Positions 23,504 through 32,758 of a DNA stretch of 64,000 nucleotides are shown piece by piece (the first letter of the stretch is position 1; every line of letters begins with the position of its first letter). A program made the position numbers and the translations under genes. A model generated the notes under the pieces. That model was not told the origin of the DNA and did not search any database. It saw nothing but the letters and a program-made list of their open reading frames with translations. This stretch comes from Catellatospora vulcania (GTDB lineage Bacteria; Actinomycetota; Actinomycetes; Mycobacteriales; Micromonosporaceae): assembly GCF_009720385.1 (NCBI RefSeq), contig NZ_WARX01000034.1:62001-126000 (forward strand), written 5' to 3'.

Positions 23504-24760
23504 ATGACCACCGTCCCCACCCCGGGCCAGCTCGCCTGGCAGGAGGCCGGCTTCGGTCTCTTCCTGCACTTCGGCGTCAACACGTTCCACGGCAAGGAGT
23601 GGAGCGACGGCACCCTGGACCCGGCCACGTTCGACCCCGCCGACCTCGACGCCGTCCAGTGGGTCGACGTCGCACAGCGGGCCGGCGCGAGGTACGTGGT
23701 CCTCACCGCCAAGCACCACGACGGCTTCTGCCTGTGGCCGACCGGCACCACCACCTACTCGGTCGCGTCCTCGCCCTGGCGCGGCGGCCGCGGTGACGTG
23801 GTGGGCGAGCTGGCCGAGGCCTGCCGGGCCGCGGGCATGCCGCTGGGCCTGTACCTGTCCCCCTGGGACCGCAACGCCGCCTGCTATCCCGACGCCGCCG
23901 CCTACGACGACTTCTACGTACGGCAGCTCACCGAGCTGTGCACCCGCTACGGGCCGCTGTTCGAGCTGTGGTTCGACGGGGCGGGCTCCGAGGGGCGCGC
24001 CTACGGCTGGGACGCGATCATGAAGGTGGTCGACACGCACCAGCCTCAGGCCATGGTTTTCAACATGGGGCGGCCCACCATCCGGTGGGTCGGCAACGAG
24101 GACGGCCTGGCCGCCGACCCGTGCGCCTACACCGTCGACCGGCTGGGCAGGTCCATGTTCACCGCCGACTCCGACCGCCTCGACGGCGCGCGCTACCTGC
24201 CGCCGGAGTGCGACGTGCCGATCCGGGCGCACTGGTTCTGGCAGCCCGACGACCTGGGCACGCTCAAGAGCGCCGAGCACCTGCTGGCCATCTGGTACCG
24301 CTCGGTCGGCCTGGGCGCGGGGCTGCTGCTCAACCTGCCACCGGACCGGAGCGGGCGGCTCGACGAGACCGACGCCGCCCGGCTGCTGGAGGTCACCGCC
24401 GAGCTGCGCCGGCGGTTCGCGACACCGCTGGCCGCCCGGCTCACCCACGAGCCGGGCCGGGTCGTCGCCGAGTTCGACACCGAGGTCGAACTCGACCACG
24501 TCGAGCTGCGCGAGGACCTCACCACCGGGCAGTGGGCGGGCGGGCACGAGGTCCGTCTCGGCGAGGCGGTGGTCGCGGCCGGGCACACCGTGGGCGTACG
24601 CCGCTGGCACGCCTTCCCCGCGATCCGCACCCGTCGGCTCACCGTGACCCTGGGCGACCCGCGGGCGCGGCTGACCGCCGTCACCGGCTTCCGCACCGGG
24701 CACGAGTCACCGCCCGCAGCGCAGGCGCAGCCCGCACTGGACGTGTCGAAAGTAGACTGA
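23504..24760 (+). CDS. GH29 alpha-L-fucosidase, cytoplasmic
   Basis: 418 residues from ATG 23504; an open frame extends upstream but crosses the promoter. Family hallmarks are GLFLHFGVNTF near the start, LTAKHHDGFCLW, and the nucleophile aspartate in ELWFDGAG. It has only a short C-terminal beta-domain and no signal peptide, so it would hydrolyse alpha-L-fucosides taken up as oligosaccharides. It is the first of four close genes (64-bp gap, 8-bp gap, 4-bp overlap) behind a LacI-controlled promoter. Confidence 0.92.
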   Translation: MTTVPTPGQLAWQEAGFGLFLHFGVNTFHGKEWSDGTLDPATFDPADLDAVQWVDVAQRAGARYVVLTAKHHDGFCLWPTGTTTYSVASSPWRGGRGDVVGELAEACRAAGMPLGLYLSPWDRNAACYPDAAAYDDFYVRQLTELCTRYGPLFELWFDGAGSEGRAYGWDAIMKVVDTHQPQAMVFNMGRPTIRWVGNEDGLAADPCAYTVDRLGRSMFTADSDRLDGARYLPPECDVPIRAHWFWQPDDLGTLKSAEHLLAIWYRSVGLGAGLLLNLPPDRSGRLDETDAARLLEVTAELRRRFATPLAARLTHEPGRVVAEFDTEVELDHVELREDLTTGQWAGGHEVRLGEAVVAAGHTVGVRRWHAFPAIRTRRLTVTLGDPRARLTAVTGFRTGHESPPAAQAQPALDVSKVD

Positions 24761-24824
24761 CCGCGGCACCCACCTCCGGCGTCCCCCGGCGCGTCCATCA
24801 GCAGGACGCGTCGAAAGGGCAGGC

Positions 24825-26090
24825 ATGGGCGAGGAGCAGGGCACCACGACCCGGGTGCGGGCGGCGTCGCCGCGGCGGCCGGAGCTGGACGCGATACGGA
24901 CGCTGGTCGTCGTCGGTCTGATCTTCTTTCATTCGGCGCTGGTGTTCGACGAACGCGACGACTACTACGTCAAGAACGGCGACACGACCGAGGTCACCAC
25001 GATCCTGTCGGGGCTGGCCGTGGTGTGGGCCATGCCCGCGCTGTTCCTCATCGCGGGGTTCGGTGCACGCCACTCGCTGCGCCGCCGCGGACCGGGCGGC
25101 TTCGCCGCCGAACGGCTGCTCCGGCTGGGCATGCCGCTGCTGTTCGCGATCGTGGCGCTGCTGCCGGTGCCGCAGTGGCTGCGGCTGAAGGCCGCCGACC
25201 CGGGCTACCACGAGTCCTACTGGCGGTTCCTGCCGCGCTTTTTCGACGTGCGGTTCGAGCCGGGCGAGTTCCCGTTCGTCCTGCAGGGTGAGCATTTCGA
25301 AACCGGGCACCTGTGGTTCGTCGTGCTGCTGCTGGCCTGGGCGCTGCTGCTGGCCTGCGCCGCCCGGGCGCTGCCCCGCGACCGGGTACGGCGGCTGCGC
25401 GACCGGCTCGCCGCTGTGGCCGGCCGGCGCGGCAGGGTGCTGCTGCTGCCCGCGCTGCCGCTGGCGCTGATCAGCGCCCTGGACGGCATGGAGGAAGGGC
25501 TCGCCGGCTGGAGCCGCTGGGCCTACCTGCTGTTCTTCCTGTACGGCGTCGTGCTCGCCACCGACGAGCGGTTCCGCGACGCGATGCGCCGTGAAGCCGT
25601 GCTCGCGGCCGTCGCCGGGGTGGTGCTGATGGCGATCGGCATGCCGCTGTTCTTCGTCGTCAGCGAGGCCGGCGGCGACCCGTTCACCGACCTCACCGGC
25701 CCGGCCCTGGCCATGCGGGCGCTCTACGGCATGACCGGCTGGTGCTGGGTGGTAGCCATCCTCGGCCTGCTCGACCGCCGCGCGCACCCCCGCCCGGCGA
25801 CCTCGGCGAGACCTCCCGGCCTCGGCCGCCGGGTCTACGTCTACCTGGCGCTCGGTGCGCTGCCGATCTACGTGCTGCACCAGCCGATCGTGGTCGCGGT
25901 GGCCTACTTCGTCGTGTCCTGGCAGGCCCCGATCGCGGTCAAGTACGCGGCACTCGTCGCGATCGCGCTCGTGCTGACCATCGCGGCGTACGACCTGCTG
26001 GTGCGGCGTACCCGGAGCACCCGGTTCCTGTTCGGCATGCGGGAGCCGGCCGCCGTCCGTCCGAACACGACGCCATCGCCTGGCGAGTGA
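24825..26090 (+). CDS. Acyltransferase-3 family integral membrane protein
   Basis: 421 residues from ATG 24825. After ELDAIRTLVVVGLIFFHSALVF, with the family His in the first membrane segment, come ten to eleven hydrophobic helices. This architecture belongs to the acyltransferase-3/OafA family, which transfers acetyl or other acyl groups to sugars, lipids or antibiotics at the membrane. LPIYVLHQPIVVAV near the C-terminus is also typical. Its position between a fucosidase and an ABC exporter suggests modification of an exported glycoconjugate or metabolite, which is inference. Confidence 0.85.
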   Translation: MGEEQGTTTRVRAASPRRPELDAIRTLVVVGLIFFHSALVFDERDDYYVKNGDTTEVTTILSGLAVVWAMPALFLIAGFGARHSLRRRGPGGFAAERLLRLGMPLLFAIVALLPVPQWLRLKAADPGYHESYWRFLPRFFDVRFEPGEFPFVLQGEHFETGHLWFVVLLLAWALLLACAARALPRDRVRRLRDRLAAVAGRRGRVLLLPALPLALISALDGMEEGLAGWSRWAYLLFFLYGVVLATDERFRDAMRREAVLAAVAGVVLMAIGMPLFFVVSEAGGDPFTDLTGPALAMRALYGMTGWCWVVAILGLLDRRAHPRPATSARPPGLGRRVYVYLALGALPIYVLHQPIVVAVAYFVVSWQAPIAVKYAALVAIALVLTIAAYDLLVRRTRSTRFLFGMREPAAVRPNTTPSPGE

Positions 26091-26098
26091 GGAGTACC

Positions 26099-27010
26099 GT
26101 GCAGCCCATGTCACCGACGATCAAGGTCGAGGAACTCAGGAAGGCGTACGGCGAGCTGCGCGCCGTCGACGGCGTCTCCTTCGAGGTGCAGACCGGGGAG
26201 TTCTTCGGCATCCTCGGGCCCAACGGCGCGGGCAAGACCACCACCCTGGAGATGATGGAGGGTCTGCGCAAGCCCGACTCGGGCAGCGTGTCCCTGTTCG
26301 GCGAGAGCCCCTGGCCGCGCAACCCGCGCCTGCTCCCCCGCATCGGCGTGCAACTGCAGGCCAGCGCGTTCTTCGAGCGGCTGACCGCACGCGAGCAGAT
26401 CCGCACCTTCGCCTCGCTGTACGGCGTGCCCGCCCGCAAGGCCGACGAGTGGCTGGCCGTGGTCGGGCTGGAGGACATGGCCGGCAAGCGCAACGAGGAC
26501 CTCTCCGGCGGGCAGCAGCAGCGCCTGTCCATCGCCTGTGCGCTGGCGCACGGGCCGGACCTGGTGTTCCTCGACGAGCCGACGTCGGGCCTGGACCCGC
26601 AGGCCCGCCGCAACCTGTGGGACGTGCTGCGCGACATCAGCGCGCAGGGCCGCACCGTGGTGCTGACCACGCACTACCTCGACGAGGCCGAGTCGCTGTG
26701 CGACCGGGTCGCCATCATGGACCACGGCCGCATCCTGCAGTCCGGGCCGCCCGCGACGCTGGTGCGCGACCTGGACGCGCCGACCCGGATCTCGATCGAG
26801 ACCGGCACGCTCACCGCGGAGGCGGCGCGCGGGCTCGCCGACGGGCTGGAGGTCACCGACGACGGGGTGTCGCTGACCATCGCGACGCGTACCCCCGCCC
26901 CCGTGCTCTCGGCGCTGGCCGAGCGGGACGCGCTACGCGGCCTGTCGGTGCGCGGCGCGACCCTGGAAGACGTCTTCCTGCACCTCACCGGACGGGAGTA
27001 CCGCGCGTGA
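26099..27010 (+). CDS. ABC transporter ATP-binding protein (ABC-2 exporter)
   Basis: 303 residues from GTG 26099 (GAGGAG immediately upstream, 8 bp after the previous stop); ATG 26108 is the alternative. Walker A GPNGAGKTT, Q-loop VQLQAS, signature LSGGQQQR, Walker B LVFLDEPTSGLD and the switch His in TTHYLDEAE are intact. The C-terminal ~80 residues match the DrrA/CcmA-type drug and antibiotic exporters. It overlaps the permease gene by 4 bp (GTGA), so the two are coupled. Confidence 0.95.
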   Translation: MQPMSPTIKVEELRKAYGELRAVDGVSFEVQTGEFFGILGPNGAGKTTTLEMMEGLRKPDSGSVSLFGESPWPRNPRLLPRIGVQLQASAFFERLTAREQIRTFASLYGVPARKADEWLAVVGLEDMAGKRNEDLSGGQQQRLSIACALAHGPDLVFLDEPTSGLDPQARRNLWDVLRDISAQGRTVVLTTHYLDEAESLCDRVAIMDHGRILQSGPPATLVRDLDAPTRISIETGTLTAEAARGLADGLEVTDDGVSLTIATRTPAPVLSALAERDALRGLSVRGATLEDVFLHLTGREYRA

Positions 27011-28074
27011 CAAGCTTCGTCAGCCTCTCCTCGGCGATGGCCCGCGGCTTCTTCCGCGACCGCACCGCCCTGTTCTTCACCATCCTGTTCCCGCTGATGT
27101 TCCTGGTGCTGTTCGGCGGCCTGTTCAAGGACGCGGGCGCGTCCAAGACCGACATTCTGCAGATCGGCGCGGTGCCGGTCGTCGACCAGCTGCCCGCCGA
27201 GGCCGCCGCCGGGCTCGACCAGGTGCTCGCGGTGACCCGCACGTCGGATCGCGCCGCCGCGCTGGAGGAGGTCCGCAAGGGCGACAAGGCCGCCGCGATC
27301 GAGCAGGTCGGCGGCGAGCTGATCGTGCACTACTCGGCGGCGGACGCGGTCAAGTCCGCCACCGTGCGCGGCATCGTCGAGTCGCTGGTGCAGCAGGCGA
27401 ACCTGGCCGCCGCCGGGGTCACCACGCCCTCGGTGACCATGCGCGCCCAGCCGGTCGAGGACCAGTCGCTCAAGGCGATCCAGTACATGACGCCGGGCCT
27501 GCTGGGCTGGGCGATCGCCACCGGCGCGACGTTCGGCGCGGCGCTGACCCTGGTCACCTGGCGGCAGAAGAAGATCCTGCGCCGCCTGCGGCTGTCCCCC
27601 GTGCCGCTCGCGTCGATCATCGGCGCGCGGGTGTCGGTGAGCATCGTCATCGCCGCCGCGCAGTGCGCCATGTTCATCGGCGTGGCCCTGCTGCCCTACT
27701 TCGGGCTGCAGCTGTCCGACCAGTGGTGGGCGTTCATCCCGGTGATGATCGCCGGCACGCTGGCATTCCTGTCCATCGGCCTGGTCGCCGGCGCCGCTGC
27801 CAAGACCCCCGAGGCCGCCAGCGCCATCGCCAACCTCATCACCCTGCCCATGGCCTTCCTGTCGGGCGCCTTCTTCCCCCTCGACGGGGCCCCGAAGTGG
27901 CTGCAGCAGCTGTCGGAGTTCTTCCCCCTCAAGCACCTGGTGTCCTCGATGCAGGACGTGATGGTCCGGGGCGAGAGCTTCGCCGTCACCCTGCCCGACA
28001 TCGGGCTGCTGCTCGGCTTCACCGTCGTGCTGGCCGGTGTCGCCGCGTTCCTGTTCCGCTGGGACGACGCCTGA
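27007..28074 (+). CDS. ABC-2 type permease
   Basis: 355 residues from GTG 27007, overlapping the ATPase stop. One N-terminal membrane segment (LFFTILFPLMFLVLFGG) is followed by a ~130-residue extracytoplasmic region. Five C-terminal helices follow, with the ABC-2 signature region (ITLPMAFLSGAFFPLDGAPKWLQQLSEFFPLKH, seen in parts). It forms the membrane half of the exporter with the preceding ATPase. The 15-bp gap to the convergent M48 gene leaves no room for a long terminator. Confidence 0.93.
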   Translation: MTSFVSLSSAMARGFFRDRTALFFTILFPLMFLVLFGGLFKDAGASKTDILQIGAVPVVDQLPAEAAAGLDQVLAVTRTSDRAAALEEVRKGDKAAAIEQVGGELIVHYSAADAVKSATVRGIVESLVQQANLAAAGVTTPSVTMRAQPVEDQSLKAIQYMTPGLLGWAIATGATFGAALTLVTWRQKKILRRLRLSPVPLASIIGARVSVSIVIAAAQCAMFIGVALLPYFGLQLSDQWWAFIPVMIAGTLAFLSIGLVAGAAAKTPEAASAIANLITLPMAFLSGAFFPLDGAPKWLQQLSEFFPLKHLVSSMQDVMVRGESFAVTLPDIGLLLGFTVVLAGVAAFLFRWDDA

Positions 28075-28089
28075 CCGGCCGGCCCGTGG

Positions 28090-31000
28090 TCACGGCACGG
28101 AACCGACCGTGCTGTCCAGCACGTCGCGGAGCAGTTCCTCGTCGACGGGCTCGCTGAACGCGTCGAAGGTCACCTGCACGAGCGTGTGTTCGACCCGGAC
28201 CAACACGATGATCAGCGAGCCCTGGAACGACATACCCGAGAACTCGGCGGTCATCGCCAGGTCCACCCGCCAGGCCTGGTCGCCCAGCGCCGGCGGGCGG
28301 CCGGTGCTGACGGTGTAGTGCAGCGGCGTGCCCTCCCCGCTCGTGTAGGTGAACCGGGGGCAGGCCTGCCGTGCCTTCTCGGCCGCCGTGAACAGCGCAG
28401 GTGGCACCGGATGGGGGTACGAGCGCACGGTCACGTTGACGGACGAAGTCGTGATCTTGTCGCCGTCGGTCCACCGGCTGCGGGCGACGATCGGCTGCGC
28501 GTCGTCCACCGTCAGATACGTCTCCTCGACCAGCGCCGTGCAGTGCTCGGGGTCGTCGAGGACCGCGGTGCCGCTGCTCGTGGACTCCGGCAGCGTGCGC
28601 CAGTGCCGGGGCAGCACGGGGCGTGCGGCGTCGGCGACGCGCTGAGCCTCGGCCTGGGAGAGCACCCGGGAGACGGCGGCACCGGACCGGGTGGGGGCAG
28701 GGTCGGCGACGGCCGTGGGGGTGTCGGTCATCGCCGACAGGGTGCTGCCGGCGGCCAGGCCCACGGCCACCAGTGCCGCGGTCGCGGCGGCGAGGACTGC
28801 CGACCGGACCCGGGGCCGACCCGCCAGCGCCGCGGGGACGAGCGCGGCCGCCCGCTGGAGCAGAAGCACCAGGACGCCGACGGCGAGCGCGCCCAGCGCA
28901 CCCTGGACCACGATCTGGTCCAGCAGGAAGTCCGCATAGGACAGATCGACCCCGGCGTTGCAGGTGTTCTGGCGCAGCCGCAGCATCGGCACACACCTAC
29001 CGATCATCGAGGCCGCCTGCTCCCCGATGATCACAGCGGCGGCGCAGGTCAGGGCCGCGAGCTGGCCGAGCAGCAGCCCACGGCGGCACCGTGCCGCCAG
29101 CACCCCGCCCAGGACCGCCTGGACGGCGACGGCCAGCGCGAGCTGGGCGTACGAGTGATAGGAGACGAGTCCGGGGGTGTCGTAGGCAACCTGGTGCAGC
29201 ACGGCGCGCAGCGCGAGGGTCAGCAGCACGAACACCCCTGCCCCGGCCAGCCCGGCCAGCACCGCTGACCGCAGGCCGCGAGTGCCGGGCAGGTCCGGCA
29301 CTCCGGCAGGGCGGCTGCCCACGGGATCGTCCCCGGCGTCGGCCGGGCGGTCGGCGGGAGCCGCACGCGGGCGGCGCAGCAGTGCGGTGAACGGGTAGAG
29401 GCAGGCCAGCGCGAACGCCGGGACGACCAGGGGCCGGGCGGCGAACAGTTGCAGCGGCGGATAGACGGTGGAGAACAGACCGAAGCCGGGCCCCTCCCAG
29501 AGCCGTTCGCCGAGGGTCACGAAGTCGGCGGCGACCAGGTGGTAGAACCGGCCGATCAGGTACGGCGCGGAGCGCGTCTCGAGCCAGATGCCGAACCAGA
29601 CGGCGAACGGGGTCACCGTGGCGGCGATACCGGCCGGCCAGACCCACCGGCTGTCCGCCCCGCGCAGTACGGGCAGCCAGGCGCGGGCGCCGGCGGCGCT
29701 GGCGGCGGCCAGCAGGAGGATCCCGACGGTGAACGACGCCGCGCCGACCAGGCCCGCGGTCAGGCTGACACCGCCCACCTCGACGCTCCCGGCCAGCGCG
29801 ATCCTGCCCCCGGTAGCCGAGCTGCCGAAAACGCCCCACGCGCCGACCGTGTTGAGGATCGAGGCGAGGTCGCCGAGCAGGCAGCCCAGGCTGAAGCCCA
29901 GCGCGGCGGGCAGCACCGGCACCCGTGGCCCGTGCGCCGACAGCAGCTCGGCCCGCCAGGCCGCCACGGCCAGGACGCCGACCACGACGGGCGCCACCAG
30001 CCAGGCCAGGTAGCGGCCCGACGGAGTGCCGTCGTGGGGCAGCCCGAGACCGGCGACAAAGGTCAGCGATCCGGTCGCGAGCATGGTGGTCACACCCGCC
30101 CCGAAGAGCTCGCCGAACCCGGGGCGCAGTGTCGTGAGCGGATGGTCGATGGCGTGCAGGCGGGCCGCGGCGGCCGGGTGCACGCCGAAACGGCGGCGCC
30201 ACGACAACCTGGTCTCGCGCGCCGCGGTGGCCGCCATCACCCGGCGCAGTCCGTCGGCTGCGCCGTGCTGGGCGGCGCGCGCGTCGGCGAGGATCTCCCG
30301 GGCACGCAGCACCGAGTTGCGCACCAGGTAGACGATCCCCACGAACAGCACCGTGCGACTGCCGCTGTTGAGCACCTCTCGCGGGTAGTCCGCAGACACC
30401 CACGGCGGGGTCGACGGGTCGACGAAGATCCTCGGATGCACGATCGCGACCGCCATCGGCAGGAGCGCCAGCGCGACGAACGCCCGCCACAGGGCCATCG
30501 TGGCGTAGGCGATGTCGACATCGCGGTTGCGCAGATGGGCCAGCTCGTGCAGGACCACGGCACGGAACGCCGCCGGGTCGGTGATGCGCAGGGGCACCAG
30601 ACCGGCGTTGATCCGGACCCAGTACCGGCCCGTCCGGCCGAAGGCCAGCCCGCCCGGCGCGACCGCGTGCGGATCGAGCACGAAGCGGGGCGGTCTGCGC
30701 AGCCCGATCTCCGTCGTGAGGTCGCACAGCGCGGCGTGCAGGCGGGGGAAATCGGCGGCGGTGACCGGCACGAGTCCCGCCCGCCGCCGGGTCCACCAGG
30801 GTGCGGCGAGGTAGAGAGCGAGCGCCACCGCCAGCAGCAGCACCAGCCCGGCCAGGATCCATGCCGCCTCGGCCTGCTCGTACGGGGCGAGGCAGCGGCT
30901 GGCCTGCGCCAGGTCGCGTTCGGAGTCCTCGATGGCGGCGGGATCCAGGGAAAGGCCGAGCTCGCCGCGCCGCAGCAGTTCGTTGCAGCGGGCGTACGTG

Positions 31001-31161
31001 AACAGGCCCGCTTCCGCATTGCCGGGCAGCCGGGTGTACACGAGGCTGAAGGCGTAGGTGGCGGTGCCGAAGATGGCGGCGACCAGCGACACGAAGCGCA
31101 GGGTGGTGCCGGAGACCACGGCGAGGGCTGACCGCGGCGGCGGGGCGACGGCCACGGTCAC
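28090..31161 (-). CDS. Very large multi-spanning M48-type metallopeptidase with C-terminal exported domain
   Basis: 1023 residues from GTG 31161; the frame is open further to 31239 but the upstream gene's stop overlaps this GTG. An N-terminal TM region is followed by an M48 protease domain: zinc motif HELAH in VVLHELAHLRNRDVD and the third ligand in REILADARAA. Then comes a long stretch of ~12 membrane helices and a final ~200-residue Ser/Thr-rich domain of extracytoplasmic type (two to three cysteines: EHCTALV, QACPRFTY). M48 enzymes cleave membrane or misfolded proteins. The fusion of protease, membrane bundle and exported domain is ~3 times the usual length. It forms an operon with the 152-aa gene (4-bp overlap). 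Confidence 0.82.
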   Translation of the reverse strand: MTVAVAPPPRSALAVVSGTTLRFVSLVAAIFGTATYAFSLVYTRLPGNAEAGLFTYARCNELLRRGELGLSLDPAAIEDSERDLAQASRCLAPYEQAEAAWILAGLVLLLAVALALYLAAPWWTRRRAGLVPVTAADFPRLHAALCDLTTEIGLRRPPRFVLDPHAVAPGGLAFGRTGRYWVRINAGLVPLRITDPAAFRAVVLHELAHLRNRDVDIAYATMALWRAFVALALLPMAVAIVHPRIFVDPSTPPWVSADYPREVLNSGSRTVLFVGIVYLVRNSVLRAREILADARAAQHGAADGLRRVMAATAARETRLSWRRRFGVHPAAAARLHAIDHPLTTLRPGFGELFGAGVTTMLATGSLTFVAGLGLPHDGTPSGRYLAWLVAPVVVGVLAVAAWRAELLSAHGPRVPVLPAALGFSLGCLLGDLASILNTVGAWGVFGSSATGGRIALAGSVEVGGVSLTAGLVGAASFTVGILLLAAASAAGARAWLPVLRGADSRWVWPAGIAATVTPFAVWFGIWLETRSAPYLIGRFYHLVAADFVTLGERLWEGPGFGLFSTVYPPLQLFAARPLVVPAFALACLYPFTALLRRPRAAPADRPADAGDDPVGSRPAGVPDLPGTRGLRSAVLAGLAGAGVFVLLTLALRAVLHQVAYDTPGLVSYHSYAQLALAVAVQAVLGGVLAARCRRGLLLGQLAALTCAAAVIIGEQAASMIGRCVPMLRLRQNTCNAGVDLSYADFLLDQIVVQGALGALAVGVLVLLLQRAAALVPAALAGRPRVRSAVLAAATAALVAVGLAAGSTLSAMTDTPTAVADPAPTRSGAAVSRVLSQAEAQRVADAARPVLPRHWRTLPESTSSGTAVLDDPEHCTALVEETYLTVDDAQPIVARSRWTDGDKITTSSVNVTVRSYPHPVPPALFTAAEKARQACPRFTYTSGEGTPLHYTVSTGRPPALGDQAWRVDLAMTAEFSGMSFQGSLIIVLVRVEHTLVQVTFDAFSEPVDEELLRDVLDSTVGSVP

Positions 31162-31616
31162 GCGCCGTCGCGCAGTGCCCCGGCGACGGAGTCGGCCAGC
31201 AGCCGTGACCTGCCTTCGTCGAGGCCGGCCTGGGCGCACTTGTCGAGCACGATGGAACGGACACGGGCCAGCTGGGCGTCGTCGAGGTGGGGAGCGGCAG
31301 GCTCGGTGACGGCGTCCGCGCCACCGCGGGCCCGCCGCAGCGACAGCCTCGCCCGGACCGCGGAGCCGTACTGCTCGGTGAGGTAGCGCACGACTTCGGT
31401 GACCGCGGCCAGCACCACCGGAGTCATGAGGGCGGCCAGCGTCTCCACGCCGAAGCCGAGCATCTCGTCATCGCCGGGCCCGCGGGCCGTGAGCCGTGCG
31501 GGGTCCTTGCGATAGGCGGCGTCAAGCACCGTGAACAGCTCGTCCTCTTCGGGGGCGACCTGCGCGGCAACCCAGCGGGCCAGGTCCTGTTCAGCGGTGA
31601 TGATGTCGGGGTCCAC
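31158..31616 (-). CDS. Hypothetical partner of the M48 membrane peptidase
   Basis: 152 residues from GTG 31616. It is mostly helical and amphipathic (DLARWVAAQVAPEEDELFTVLDAAYRKD), with one moderately hydrophobic stretch (LAALMTPVVLAAVTEVV) and a basic patch (RARLSLRRARGG). I do not recognise a family. Its TGA overlaps the peptidase GTG, so the two are translated together and probably function together, perhaps as substrate adaptor or inhibitor; that role is inference only. Confidence 0.65.
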   Translation of the reverse strand: MDPDIITAEQDLARWVAAQVAPEEDELFTVLDAAYRKDPARLTARGPGDDEMLGFGVETLAALMTPVVLAAVTEVVRYLTEQYGSAVRARLSLRRARGGADAVTEPAAPHLDDAQLARVRSIVLDKCAQAGLDEGRSRLLADSVAGALRDGA

Positions 31617-31930
31617 GCACGGAAGGATAGGTTCCGGTAACCCTATGTCAGCAGCAGGTGTCTATTTGCTGACAGATGTGGTCGATTCCTCCGGGGCCGG
31701 GCGGCCCACCGGACTCTGCCACGGCACCCGCTCGGTGAATTCGGGCCGCGGCCGGTCGCCGTTCAGCGACCGTCCCCGGATCCTTCACCTGGGCAGTCGA
31801 CGCTGCGACGGCCTGGCGGCTCGGCCCAGTGGGGCAACCCCCAGGCGCTCGACGGCACGACGTGCTGCTCGTGAGGACGCGACCGGCCGCGCCGGTCCGG
31901 CCGCCGCCACGCCCGATCCCGGGGGAGCCC
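31617..31930. other. 314-bp intergenic region with two inverted repeats, no convincing gene
   Basis: Close to the start of the 152-aa gene lie GGTT-N5-AACC (31630-31642) and TGTCAGCA (31646-31653) / TGCTGACA (31667-31674), the latter spaced 21 bp centre to centre like a dimeric-repressor site. The rest is ordinary GC-rich sequence with only shadow reading frames. Confidence 0.5.
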
Positions 31931-32098
31931 GTGCACACCTTCCTTGTCATGGCAGCCGCCGCCACGGTGCTCCTGCTCCTGCTCCTGTTCCTCGGCCGCC
32001 GCGTGTTCCTGACCGACGACCCGGCGCAGGGTCTGCTCTGCCGCCTCGATCCCGACGCACCTCCGGGCACCGCCTGGTGCGCGGAGTGCGGAGGCTGA
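31931..32098 (+). CDS. Possible 55-aa membrane microprotein with C-terminal Cys pair
   Basis: GTG 31931 follows GGGGGAG. The product has one strong membrane segment (LVMAAAATVLLLLLLFLG, about 5-22) and then a short soluble tail of ~30 residues with three cysteines (LLCRL, WCAECGG), the last two forming CxxC. This could bind a metal, but no family is recognised. The longer frame from 31829 is less likely. It is convergent with the response-regulator gene (9-bp gap). Confidence 0.5.
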   Translation: MHTFLVMAAAATVLLLLLLFLGRRVFLTDDPAQGLLCRLDPDAPPGTAWCAECGG

Positions 32099-32107
32099 GC
32101 CGCCGAC

Positions 32108-32758
32108 TCAGGTTGCGCCGTTGAGGTAGGCCAGCACCGCCAGCACGCGGCGGTTGTCGTCATCGGACGGCGCGAGGTCGAGCTTGCCGAAGATGCTGGC
32201 CGTGTGCTTGCCGACCGCGCTCTCCGACAGGAACAGCCGCTGCCCGATCGCCGCGTTGGAGCGCCCCTCCGCCATCAGCTCCAGCACCTCCCGCTCGCGC
32301 GGCGTGAGCCGGGCCAGCGGCACGTTGCGGGCAGGCTGCTGGAGCAGCTTCGCGATGACCTCCGGGTCCATCGCGGTGCCGCCCCCGGCGACCCGGCGCA
32401 CCGCGTCGAGGAACTGGTCGGCGTTGAACACCCGGTCCTTGAGCAGGTATCCGATCCCGCCCGTGCCGTCGGCCAGCAGCTCGCGGGCGTACAGCTGCTC
32501 GACGTGCTGCGACAGCACCAGCACCGGCAGGCCAGGCACCTGCCGCCGCGCGGTCAGCGCCGCCTGCAGCCCCTCGTCGGTGTTGGTCGGCGGCAGCCGC
32601 ACGTCGACGACGGCCACGTCGGGGCGGTGCGCCAGCAGGGCGGCGAGCAGGTCGGGGCCGGTCTCCACGGCGGCGACGACGGTGCAGTCGTGCGCCTCCA
32701 GCAGGCGGACCAGCCCCTCCCTCAGGAGGTAGAGGTCCTCGGCGAGGACAACGCGCAC
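32108..32758 (-). CDS. NarL/LuxR-type response regulator
   Basis: 216 residues from GTG 32758 (GGAG 5 bases upstream). Receiver domain: acidic AED near residue 8, phospho-acceptor in VAVVDVRLPP, Lys in YLLKDRV. The LuxR helix-turn-helix is LTPREREVLELMAEGRSNAAIGQRLFLSESAVGKH. The start lies inside the 3' end of the sensor kinase gene (37-bp overlap). It probably regulates the divergent ABC-2 exporter at 34871. Confidence 0.95.
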   Translation of the reverse strand: MRVVLAEDLYLLREGLVRLLEAHDCTVVAAVETGPDLLAALLAHRPDVAVVDVRLPPTNTDEGLQAALTARRQVPGLPVLVLSQHVEQLYARELLADGTGGIGYLLKDRVFNADQFLDAVRRVAGGGTAMDPEVIAKLLQQPARNVPLARLTPREREVLELMAEGRSNAAIGQRLFLSESAVGKHTASIFGKLDLAPSDDDNRRVLAVLAYLNGAT

